Below, piece by piece: positions 27,145 to 34,880 of a DNA stretch of 64,000 bases (position 1 is the stretch's first letter; the number at the start of each line of letters is the position of its first letter). The stretch comes from Paracoccus zhejiangensis. Lineage in GTDB: Bacteria > Pseudomonadota > Alphaproteobacteria > Rhodobacterales > Rhodobacteraceae. A program made the position numbers and the translations under genes. The notes under the pieces are model-generated. The model did no database searches, was not told where the DNA came from, and worked only from the letters and a program-made list of their open reading frames with translations. The DNA is taken from the NCBI RefSeq assembly GCF_002847445.1, contig NZ_CP025430.1, forward strand, positions 1,984,001 through 2,048,000, in the 5' to 3' direction.

Positions 27145-27594
27145 TCAGGTCCGAGACGACGCGGGGGCCTTCGGGCCCCCGTTTCTTTTTGTCCGACGCC
27201 GCGCGGCCTCGGTGCTGACCCGCATCAGGCGCTGGAATTTCGGGCATTCGAGATGCGAGGGCGCCGGACAGTCGGCGACATGGCGCAAGGCATCCGCAAG
27301 CGCCTCCAACTGCCGCACCTGCGCCTGCAGCGCGTCGGCGCGACGATGCAAATCGTCGCGCGGTAGCTCGGGCCGACCATCGCCGCCGAACATCGCGCCG
27401 ATCTCGGCCAGCGAAAAGCCGGCGGCCTTGCCCATATTGATGAGGCCCAGTTGCAGCACCACGCCCGGCAGGTATTGCCGCCTCAGCCCGTGCCGCGCCG
27501 CCGACAGAACCAGCCCCTGTTCCTCGTAATAGCGCAGCGTCGAGGCCGGCACGCCGCTGGCCTCGACCACCTCGGCAATATCCAGAAGTTTCAT
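27145..27594 (-). CDS. MerR-family regulator of the divergent MFS gene
   Basis: 149-residue MerR protein: helix-turn-helix MKLLDIAEVVEASGVPASTL, wing RYYEEQGLVLSAARHGLRRQ, dimerisation helix, and a C-terminal Cys pair in DCPAPSHLECPKF that could bind a metal or respond to redox, though not the four-Cys cluster of SoxR. I chose ATG at 27594; upstream codons run into the operator. Its 3' end contains the convergent fadB terminator hairpin, so its last ~16 codons form that hairpin. Confidence 0.88.
   Translation of the reverse strand: MKLLDIAEVVEASGVPASTLRYYEEQGLVLSAARHGLRRQYLPGVVLQLGLINMGKAAGFSLAEIGAMFGGDGRPELPRDDLHRRADALQAQVRQLEALADALRHVADCPAPSHLECPKFQRLMRVSTEAARRRTKRNGGPKAPASSRT
27162..27190 (+). 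terminator. Intrinsic terminator of the beta-oxidation genes (inside merR 3' end)
   Basis: CGGGGGCC / GGCCCCCG with a TTCG tetraloop (27162-27181), followed by TTTCTTTTT. It is the best rho-independent terminator in the window. It lies within the coding end of the convergent merR gene (stop at 27145). Confidence 0.9.
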
Positions 27595-27596
27595 AC

Positions 27597-27627
27597 TTGA
27601 CCTCAAGTTGACTTGAATTCGTAGCCT
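27597..27627 (+). promoter_or_regulatory. MerR-type promoter with SoxR-box-like operator, 19-bp spacer
   Basis: -35-like TTGACC at 27597-27602 is exactly 19 bases from TAGCCT at 27622-27627. The over-long spacer is the mark of MerR-activated promoters. The spacer region holds CCTCAAGTTGACTTGAAT (27601-27618), nearly the known SoxR box CCTCAAGTTAACTTGAGG. It drives the MFS gene at 27664. Confidence 0.7.
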
Positions 27628-27663
27628 GCCCGTCAGACCCCGAATCTGCAAGAGGGCAGCCCG

Positions 27664-28860
27664 ATGACCGAGACCGAATTCCCCGAAAGCAAGGCGCTTC
27701 GCCATGATCCCCGCGCCCTCGCGCTGCTGCTGGCCGCGAGCCTGACGGTGATGGCGGCGGCGACGATCAGCCCGGCCTTACCGGGGCTGGAACGACAATT
27801 CCCCGACACCGCCGCGAATGCCTGGCTGATCCGGCTTCTGGTGCCCGCGCCCTCGCTGGCGGTCATCCTGACCGCCGCGCTCTGTGGCATCGCCGCCGAG
27901 CGGATCGGGCGCAGGCCGCTGCTGCTAACCGGCATCACCCTTTTCGCACTGGCCGGCAGTGCTGGGCTGGTTCTACAGGACCTGAACCACATGCTCGCCA
28001 GCCGGCTGGTTCTCGGCGTGGCGCTGGCACTGATCATGACCGCGCAATCGGCGCTGCTGGGCGACTATTTCTCCGGTGCGGCGCTTCATGCGCTGAGCGG
28101 CGCGCAGGTTGCCGCGCGGAATTTCGGCGGCTTCGCCTTCATCACCCTTGCGGGTGCCTTGGCCAGCCTCTCGGCCCGGCTACCCTTCGCCATCTACGCG
28201 CTGCCGACGCTGGTCTTGCCCTTCATGGCGCGCGCCATCACCGAACCACCACGCCGCATTCGTGGCGACAGGATCGCAACTGATCCGGCGGCAGCACCGG
28301 GCTGGGGGCTGGGCGTCGGCCTGTTGTCGCTGGGGCAGATGCTCGTCACCACGATCTTCTTCACCATGCCAACGCAACTGCCCTTCTATCTCGAAGTGCG
28401 CGGATATGCCGAACCCGCGCTGACCGGCGCGGTTCTGGGCGTGCTGATGATCGCCGGTGGCATTTCCGCGCTGTTCTATCCGCGTCTGCGTGCGCGCATC
28501 GGCAACCTTGGAAACTGGGCCATCGGCCTGGCGCTGATGGCTCTGGGCTTCGCGCTCCTCGTCAGCGGCAGCGACATCGCCACCATTGGCACGGCCGCCG
28601 CTGCCATCGGCGCCGGCTATGCCCTGACCATTCCCGGCTTTACCGCGCTGTCGCTGCAGCACAGCCCGGCCCATCGTCGCGGCACTATGGCGGCGATGTT
28701 GACCGCTTCGGTCTTTCTGGGCCAGTTCCTCTCGCCTCTGCTCAGCATCCCCGCCATCGCGCATTGGGGCTGGCAGGCCTCGGGGCTGGGTCTGGCCGGT
28801 CTGCTGGCCGCCGCGGCCCTTGTCCCGGCTGCATTTGCGCTGCGATCCGGTAGGTCGTGA
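27664..28860 (+). CDS. MFS transporter (exporter type, MerR-controlled)
   Basis: 398-residue major facilitator protein with 12 hydrophobic helices. It starts ATGACCGAG at 27664 and has the MFS loop CGIAAERIGRRPLLLTG between helices 2 and 3. The C-terminal half has a second conserved helix set and a short basic tail. Adjacent operator and MerR regulator suggest inducible efflux of a toxic compound or metabolite, but the substrate is not visible. Confidence 0.9.
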   Translation: MTETEFPESKALRHDPRALALLLAASLTVMAAATISPALPGLERQFPDTAANAWLIRLLVPAPSLAVILTAALCGIAAERIGRRPLLLTGITLFALAGSAGLVLQDLNHMLASRLVLGVALALIMTAQSALLGDYFSGAALHALSGAQVAARNFGGFAFITLAGALASLSARLPFAIYALPTLVLPFMARAITEPPRRIRGDRIATDPAAAPGWGLGVGLLSLGQMLVTTIFFTMPTQLPFYLEVRGYAEPALTGAVLGVLMIAGGISALFYPRLRARIGNLGNWAIGLALMALGFALLVSGSDIATIGTAAAAIGAGYALTIPGFTALSLQHSPAHRRGTMAAMLTASVFLGQFLSPLLSIPAIAHWGWQASGLGLAGLLAAAALVPAAFALRSGRS

Positions 28861-28950
28861 CCGGAACTTTCCCCGGGCACATGCTGTTGAACCGCCGGGA
28901 TTTCAGCCTATGCTGCCCCGCAACAGCCGACGCAGACAAAGGACCGGCCC

Positions 28951-30144
28951 ATGAGCACTGACAGCAAGACGCGCGCCGAGGCCGCGGCGAAGGACATCGA
29001 AGAGCTGACCGCCGTGGTCCTGCCCGAGCCTGCGCCCGAGATCGTGCCGCTGACCGATGCGCCCGCCCCGGTGGCCGAGGAAATCCGCAAGCGGATGGAC
29101 GAGATCGACCTGAAGAATACCGGCTCGGTGGTGAATTTCGGCAGCCGCGCGCAGGCCGGCCTGCAAGAGATCAGCCAGAAGATGCTGGCCGATGTGAAGA
29201 ACAAGGATGTCGGACCCGCCGGGGAATCGCTGCGCGAGATCGTCACCACCATTCGCGGCTTCTCGGTCAACGAGCTCGACATGCGCCGCAACCGCAGCTG
29301 GTGGGAAAAGCTGACCGGCCGCGCAGCGCCCTTTGCCCGTTTCGTGGCGAATTACGAAGAGGTTCAGACCCAGATCGACAAGATCACCACCGATCTCGAA
29401 AGCCACGAACAGCGGCTCTTGGTCGATATCAAGTCGCTCGACGTGCTCTATGAACGCACGCTGGCCTTCTATGACGAGCTGGCACTCTACATCGCCGCCG
29501 GCGAGGAAAAGCTGCGCGAGTTGGACTACGAGACCATTCCCGCCAAGGATGCCGAGTTGCAGGCCGCCGGCGGTGCCGATCAGGTGATGGAGGCGCAGGA
29601 ACTGCGCGACCTTCGGGCGCTGCGCGATGATCTGGAACGCCGCACCCATGACCTGAAGCTGACCCGGCAGGTAACCATGCAGTCGCTGCCTTCGATCCGG
29701 CTGGTTCAGGAGAACGACAAGTCGCTGGTGACCAAGATCAACTCGACGCTGGTGAACACCGTGCCGCTGTGGGAAACCCAGCTGGCGCAGGCCGTGACCA
29801 TCCAGCGCAGCGCACAGGCCGCCGGTGCGGTGAAGGCGGCCACCGACCTGACCAACGAGCTTCTGACCCGCAATGCCGAGAACCTGCGCCAGGCCAACAG
29901 CGCCATCCGCACCGAGATGGAGCGCGGCGTCTTCGACATCGAATCCGTCCGCACCGCCAATGCCCATCTGATCGCCACGATCGAGGACAGCCTGCGCATC
30001 GCCGACGAGGGCAAGGCCCGCCGTGCTGCCGCCGAAGAGGAGTTGCGGCAGATGGAGGGCGATCTGCGCGACGCGCTGGCCTCGGCCCGCGCCCGTCCGG
30101 TCTCCGCCGCCGGTCAGCCCGCCCGCATCACGTCCCCGAGGTAA
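28951..30144 (+). CDS. telA: Toxic anion resistance protein TelA-like
   Basis: 397-residue TelA family protein, long mostly helical with coiled-coil content. Conserved stretches: VVNFGSRAQAGLQEISQKML near residue 55, RNRSWWEKLTGRAAPFARF near 115, SHEQRLLVDIKSLDVLYERT, and the C-terminal RLVQENDKSLVTKINSTLVN and ETQLAQAVTIQRSAQAAGAV. TelA is known from tellurite and chemical stress resistance clusters and is thought to act at the membrane. It leads a four-gene block with DUF2927, SPFH and zinc-ribbon genes. Confidence 0.9.
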   Translation: MSTDSKTRAEAAAKDIEELTAVVLPEPAPEIVPLTDAPAPVAEEIRKRMDEIDLKNTGSVVNFGSRAQAGLQEISQKMLADVKNKDVGPAGESLREIVTTIRGFSVNELDMRRNRSWWEKLTGRAAPFARFVANYEEVQTQIDKITTDLESHEQRLLVDIKSLDVLYERTLAFYDELALYIAAGEEKLRELDYETIPAKDAELQAAGGADQVMEAQELRDLRALRDDLERRTHDLKLTRQVTMQSLPSIRLVQENDKSLVTKINSTLVNTVPLWETQLAQAVTIQRSAQAAGAVKAATDLTNELLTRNAENLRQANSAIRTEMERGVFDIESVRTANAHLIATIEDSLRIADEGKARRAAAEEELRQMEGDLRDALASARARPVSAAGQPARITSPR

Positions 30145-30148
30145 ACCG

Positions 30149-31192
30149 ATGGCGGCTGGCCTGTTCATGAGTTTTCGTCCCCGCGTTCCGGCCGCCCCGT
30201 TTCTGGCTGCATTGCTGGCCCTGACCGCCTGCACCGACACCCCACCCCCTGCCCCGCCACCGGTGGTCGAACCCGAACCGGAACCCGAGGGACCGACGCC
30301 CGAGGAACTCGCCTCGCTGCGTCAGGCCGAGATCCGCGAGGCACGGGCCGAACGTGCCCGCGCCACCAATGCCGCCGCCCGTTTGGAGGACAGCGCCCCG
30401 GTCGGCAATATCCGCAGCTATCTGGCCAGCAGCGAGGCCGCGCTGATTGCCCGTGGCAAGCTCAGGACCGAGCGCGTGCCCGAGGATGTCTCCTTCACCG
30501 CCGAGGATCTGGCCCGCGATTTCCTGCAGGTCGCCCTGCGCGACGAATATGGCCGCGACGGCCAGCGCCTCGTCGCCGATCATCACACCGCGCCACTGCG
30601 CCGCTGGCAGGACCCGGTGCGGATGCAGATCGAATGGGGGCCGTCCAGCGACATCGCCACCCAACGCCGCGACCGGGGCGAGATCGCCGCCTTCGCCTCG
30701 CGCCTCGCCCGTGTCACCGGCCACGAGGTCGGGCTGGTCAGCGAGGGCGGAAATTTCGCCGTCATGATCCTGAACGAGGACGAGCGCCGCGAGATGGGCC
30801 CGAGGCTGGAACGCCTGCTGCCCGGCATCCCGAATACCGACGTGGCGGCGCTGCGCGATCTGGACCGAGGCAATTTCTGCACCGTCTTCGCCTATTCGCG
30901 CGGTGCTGGCTCGACCTATGTGAATGCCGTGGCGCTGATCCGGGCCGAACTGCCGCCGCGCCTGCGCAGCTCCTGCATCCACGAGGAACTGGCGCAGGGC
31001 ATGGGTCTGGCCAATGACAGCCCCGAGTCCCGCCCCTCGATCTTCAACGATGACGAGGAATTCGCGCTGTTGACGCTGCATGACGAATTGCTGCTGAGGA
31101 TCCTCTATGACCGCCGCCTGCGCCCCGGCATGTCGCAGGCCGAAGCCGCCCCGATCGTGCGGCAGATCGCTGCCGAGTTGCTGGACGGCTGA
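30149..31192 (+). CDS. DUF2927 lipoprotein
   Basis: 347-residue predicted lipoprotein. Hydrophobic signal ends in the lipobox LTAC (Cys at residue 28), followed by a Pro/Glu-rich stretch (PPPAPPPVVEPEPEPE). The folded part carries DUF2927-like segments such as NFCTVFAYSRGAGSTYVNAV and LRSSCIHEELAQGMGLANDS, an HEEL motif which could be a metalloprotease-type active site but is not proven. It ends 29 bases before the SPFH gene, and starts 4 bases after telA, indicating an operon. Confidence 0.82.
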   Translation: MAAGLFMSFRPRVPAAPFLAALLALTACTDTPPPAPPPVVEPEPEPEGPTPEELASLRQAEIREARAERARATNAAARLEDSAPVGNIRSYLASSEAALIARGKLRTERVPEDVSFTAEDLARDFLQVALRDEYGRDGQRLVADHHTAPLRRWQDPVRMQIEWGPSSDIATQRRDRGEIAAFASRLARVTGHEVGLVSEGGNFAVMILNEDERREMGPRLERLLPGIPNTDVAALRDLDRGNFCTVFAYSRGAGSTYVNAVALIRAELPPRLRSSCIHEELAQGMGLANDSPESRPSIFNDDEEFALLTLHDELLLRILYDRRLRPGMSQAEAAPIVRQIAAELLDG

Positions 31193-31221
31193 TCGCAACC
31201 CCTTTCCCGACGGAGCATCCC

Positions 31222-32364
31222 ATGGGCATTCTCGATTTCCTCTCTGGCGAGTTCATCGATGTCATCGAATGGACCGATGACACCCGCGACACCATGGTCT
31301 GGCGGTTCGAGCGTTACGGCCACGAGATCAAGTACGGCGCCAAGCTGACCGTGCGCGAGGGGCAGGCCGCCGTCTTCATCCACGAGGGGCAACTGGCCGA
31401 TGTCTTCGGGCCGGGGCTCTATCTTCTGGAAACCAACAACCTGCCGATCCTGACCAAGCTGCAGCATTGGGATCACGGCTTCAAAAGCCCGTTCAAGTCC
31501 GAGATCTATTTCGTCAACACGACGCGGTTCAACGATCTGAAATGGGGGACGAAGAACCCGATCATCGCCCGCGACCCGGAATTCGGCCCGGTGCGGCTTC
31601 GCGCCTTCGGCACCTATTCCATGCGCGTCACCGACCCGGCCAAGTTCATGGCCGAGATTGTCGGCACCGATGGCGAATTCACCAAGGACGAAATCAGCTT
31701 CCAGCTGCGCAATATCATCGTGCAGGAATTCTCGCGCATGATCGCTGGTTCGGGGATTCCGGTGCTCGATATGGCGGCGAATACCGAACAGCTGGGCAAG
31801 ATGGTCGCCAAGGCCATCGCGCCCACCGTCGCAGCCTACGGGCTGACCATCCCGGAATTCTACATCGAGAATATAAGCCTGCCGGATGAGGTCGAGAAGA
31901 TGCTGGACAAGCGCACCAGCATGGGAATCATCGGCGATCTGGACCGCTTCAACCAATATGCGACCGGCGAGGCGATGCTGAATGCCAGCACCAATCCGGG
32001 CGGCGCGGGCGCAGGTCTGGGTGCCGGGCTTGGCGCAGGCATGGGCATGGGCATGGCGATGGGCGGGATGGCCATGGGGCCATGGGGTGCCCGTCCAGCG
32101 CAGGCGGGCGCGGCGACTCCTCCGCCAATGCCCAAAGCTTCGGAAACGGTCTGGCACATCGCCGTCGATGGCGCAGCGCAGGGTCCCTATGGACGGGGCC
32201 ATCTGGGTCGTCTGGCCGCCGAGGGCACGTTCACCCGCGAGACGCTGGTCTGGACCCCCGGTCAGGACGGCTGGAAACCCGCCGACGAGGTGACGGAACT
32301 GGCGCAGCTTTTCACCAACATGCCGCCGCCCCTGCCCACGCCGCCCGCACCGCCGCAGGCGTAA
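31222..32364 (+). CDS. SPFH-domain protein with C-terminal GYF_2 domain (YdjI-like)
   Basis: 380-residue protein. The N-terminal ~270 residues form a virion-core/SPFH-type domain (GHEIKYGAKLTVREGQAAVF, FGPGLYLLETNNLPILTKLQ, FTKDEISFQLRNIIVQEFSR), followed by a Gly/Met/Ala-rich linker near 255-300, and a C-terminal GYF_2/DUF4339 domain (WHIAVDGAAQGPYGRGHL; ETLVWTPGQDGWKPADEV). It resembles B. subtilis YdjI, which belongs with YdjG and PspA-like YdjF. The next gene's ATG follows its stop directly. Confidence 0.87.
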   Translation: MGILDFLSGEFIDVIEWTDDTRDTMVWRFERYGHEIKYGAKLTVREGQAAVFIHEGQLADVFGPGLYLLETNNLPILTKLQHWDHGFKSPFKSEIYFVNTTRFNDLKWGTKNPIIARDPEFGPVRLRAFGTYSMRVTDPAKFMAEIVGTDGEFTKDEISFQLRNIIVQEFSRMIAGSGIPVLDMAANTEQLGKMVAKAIAPTVAAYGLTIPEFYIENISLPDEVEKMLDKRTSMGIIGDLDRFNQYATGEAMLNASTNPGGAGAGLGAGLGAGMGMGMAMGGMAMGPWGARPAQAGAATPPPMPKASETVWHIAVDGAAQGPYGRGHLGRLAAEGTFTRETLVWTPGQDGWKPADEVTELAQLFTNMPPPLPTPPAPPQA

Positions 32365-33651
32365 ATGCCGACGCCGCAGTCCGAATACCGCTATCCCTGC
32401 GAGAATTGCGGGGCCAGCCTGCGCTTCCAGCCGGGTCAGGAGGTGCTGGTCTGCGACTATTGCGGGCACACGCAGCGCATCGGACAGGGCCAATCCCGCG
32501 CCCCCGCCCGGCAGAAACAGGGCGGGGCAGATGGCGAGGCGGCGATCCTGCTGGATCCCTCGACCGGCCGGGCGCTGCAATGGGACGCGCAGCACAAGTC
32601 ACCGGGACTGGTCGAGATCCCGCTCGACAAGGGCCTTCGGCTGGATCAGGGCAGCGAGTTCGTCGAGGAGGTGCGAACCCTCTCCTGCCCGAATTGCGGC
32701 GCCAAGATCGAGGTGGATGCCGACAGCCACGCCACCGAATGCCCCTTCTGCGCCACCCCGGTCGTCACAGATACCGGCGTCACCCGGCAGTTGAAGCCGC
32801 AGGGCGTGCTGCCTTTCGTGCTGGACGAGGGCAAGGCGCGGGCTGCGATGGAGGACTGGATGGGCCGGCTGTGGTTCGCGCCCTCGGGCCTTCTGGCCTA
32901 TGCCCGGCGCGGGCGGAAGATGACCGGGGTCTATTCGCCCTTCTGGACCTTCGACGCGCGCACGCGGTCGGACTATTCCGGTCAGCGCGGCGATTACTAT
33001 TACGAGACGGTCTATGTCACCCAGCAGGTGAATGGCCGCAGCCAGCGGGTCGCCCAGCAGGTGCGCCGCATTCGCTGGCGCCGCAGTGCGGGACAGGTGG
33101 CGCGGGATTTCAACGATGTTCTGGTTCTGGCCTCATCGTCACTGCCGCGCCGCTTCACCGACGGGCTGACGCCCTGGGACCTGTCGCATCTGGTCGATTA
33201 CCGGCCCGAATACCTCGCCGGTTTCGAGGCCGAGCGTTACACCATCCCGCTGTCCGAGGGGCATGGCATCGCCCGGCAGGAGATGGCCGGGGTGATCATG
33301 ATGGATGCGCGCCGCGACATCGGCGGGGACGAGCAACGGGTGGAGCAGATCCGCACCGATTTCTCGGGCGAGACCTTCAAGCACATCCTGCTGCCGGTCT
33401 GGACCGCCGCCTATAAATACAACGGCAAAAGCTATCGCTTCATCGTCAACGGCCAGTCGGGCCGGGTGCAGGGCGAACGGCCCTATTCGGCGTGGAAGAT
33501 CGCAATGGCGGTGCTGCTGGCGGCGCTGGCGATCGCGGCGATGGTCTGGCTGGCGAACGAGGGCGGCTATGTCCAGTTCGACGGCGGCGGCGGGCTGAAC
33601 CTGCCGGGCGGGTTCGACCGCGATGGCGACTACATCATCCAGGGCTATTAG
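32365..33651 (+). CDS. Double zinc-ribbon membrane protein (YdjG-like)
   Basis: 428-residue protein. Two CxxC...CxxC ribbons are visible: CENCG...CDYCG at the N-terminus and CPNCG...CPFC near 110-135. A long beta-rich middle region follows, and near the C-terminus is one membrane helix (IAMAVLLAALAIAAMVWLA) before a glycine-rich tail. This matches the TFIIB-type zinc-ribbon protein found beside SPFH/YdjI genes. It starts immediately after the SPFH stop, implying coupled expression. Confidence 0.85.
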   Translation: MPTPQSEYRYPCENCGASLRFQPGQEVLVCDYCGHTQRIGQGQSRAPARQKQGGADGEAAILLDPSTGRALQWDAQHKSPGLVEIPLDKGLRLDQGSEFVEEVRTLSCPNCGAKIEVDADSHATECPFCATPVVTDTGVTRQLKPQGVLPFVLDEGKARAAMEDWMGRLWFAPSGLLAYARRGRKMTGVYSPFWTFDARTRSDYSGQRGDYYYETVYVTQQVNGRSQRVAQQVRRIRWRRSAGQVARDFNDVLVLASSSLPRRFTDGLTPWDLSHLVDYRPEYLAGFEAERYTIPLSEGHGIARQEMAGVIMMDARRDIGGDEQRVEQIRTDFSGETFKHILLPVWTAAYKYNGKSYRFIVNGQSGRVQGERPYSAWKIAMAVLLAALAIAAMVWLANEGGYVQFDGGGGLNLPGGFDRDGDYIIQGY

Positions 33652-33781
33652 CGGGTCTGGGGCGCGCCCAGGTGGCGCAAGTTCTGGACAATCCGCCCTT
33701 CCTTGCCGCAACCTCTCAAGGGGGCTGTTTCGCGCCATTGTCATACGCTAACATACCGGCATTATTCGAGGGAGGGCCAGA

Positions 33782-34693
33782 ATGATCCTGTGCACGGGCG
33801 AATCGCTGATCGACATGGTGCCGGAGAACGGCCAGTACCGTCCGCTGTCGGGCGGGGCGGTCTATAACACCACCGTCGCGCTTGGCCGGCTTGGTGTCCC
33901 CACGGCCTATTTCTGGCCGATCTCGCGCGATCCCTTTGGCGAGCAATTGCTGCGCCCGCTGGTCGAGGCCGGGGTGGATATCGACCTCTGCCCGCGTACC
34001 GACCGGCTGACCACGCTGGCCTTCGTCACCCTGACGGGCGGCGAGGCGCGCTATTCCTTCTATGACGAGGGATCGGCGGGGCGGATGCTGCACCCGGACG
34101 AAGTGCCCGCCCTTCCCTCGCAGATCACCGCGCTTTTCGCCGGTGGCATCAGCCTTGTCCCCGATCCCTGCGGCGCGGCGGTCGAATCGCTGGTGGCGCG
34201 GGAACGCGGGCGCTTGCCGATCATGCTCGACCCGAACATCCGCCCCTTCTTCATCCAGGACGAGGCCGCCTATCGCGCCCGGCTTTCGCGGATGCTGCCC
34301 ATGGCCGATATCGTGAAGCTGTCGGGCGACGATCTGGAATGGCTGCATCCGGGCGCCTCGCATGAAGAGGCCGCGCGCGCCGTGCTTGGCCTTGGTCCCA
34401 AGGTGGTGCTGCAGACCGGCGGTTCCGAGGGCGCGCGGGCGCATTGGGCGGGCGAGACGGTCTTTGCCCCCTCGTTCCGGGTGCAGGTCGCCGACACCAT
34501 CGGCGCCGGCGATACCTTCAATGCCGGCGTGCTGACCAGCCTGTCGCGCCAGGGGATGCTGACCCCCGAGGGGCTGGAGTCGCTTGCAGCCGAGCATCTG
34601 CTGGCGGCGCTGACCCTTGGCGCACAGGCCGCCTCGATCACCGTCTCGCGCCACGGGGCGAACCCGCCCTGGGCGCATGAGATGACGGCATAG
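33782..34693 (+). CDS. PfkB-family carbohydrate kinase (fructokinase-like)
   Basis: 303-residue sugar kinase of the ribokinase/PfkB family. The N-terminal motif is GESLIDMVPENGQYRPLSGG, and the C-terminal ATP/catalytic motif is VADTIGAGDTFNAGVLTSLS with the catalytic Asp in GAGD. It begins with ATG at 33782 preceded by GAGGGAGG. The substrate is probably a hexose such as fructose; no sugar transporter neighbours it, so this rests on family resemblance. Confidence 0.9.
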   Translation: MILCTGESLIDMVPENGQYRPLSGGAVYNTTVALGRLGVPTAYFWPISRDPFGEQLLRPLVEAGVDIDLCPRTDRLTTLAFVTLTGGEARYSFYDEGSAGRMLHPDEVPALPSQITALFAGGISLVPDPCGAAVESLVARERGRLPIMLDPNIRPFFIQDEAAYRARLSRMLPMADIVKLSGDDLEWLHPGASHEEAARAVLGLGPKVVLQTGGSEGARAHWAGETVFAPSFRVQVADTIGAGDTFNAGVLTSLSRQGMLTPEGLESLAAEHLLAALTLGAQAASITVSRHGANPPWAHEMTA

Positions 34694-34845
34694 CAAAGCT
34701 ACGCTTGCAGGGTTGAGGGCCGCGACCGTCCCTCGGGTGGGCGCTCGCGGCGACTCGGTTGCAGAACTTTATGGTGCAAGCCACATCCAAGCCTTGTGCT
34801 GATGGCGGCGTTGCAATGCGCCCTCCCGGTGGGAGGGTCGGGCGC

Positions 34846-34868
34846 GGCCCGTGCTGGTCGCACGGGCC
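34846..34868. terminator. Hairpin between the convergent kinase and monooxygenase genes
   Basis: A 9-bp stem, GGCCCGTGC / GCACGGGCC, closes a 5-base loop in the 187-base gap between the two stops. No T-run. A further small repeat (CCCTCCC...GGGAGGG) lies just upstream. Probably a termination or mRNA-end structure. Confidence 0.5.
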
Positions 34869-34880
34869 ATACCGCTTTGG

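Noticed and set aside
30128..31198. Minus-strand frame opposite DUF2927 and its start region
   Set aside because: It overlaps the lipoprotein entirely, lacks a ribosome site and has biased composition.
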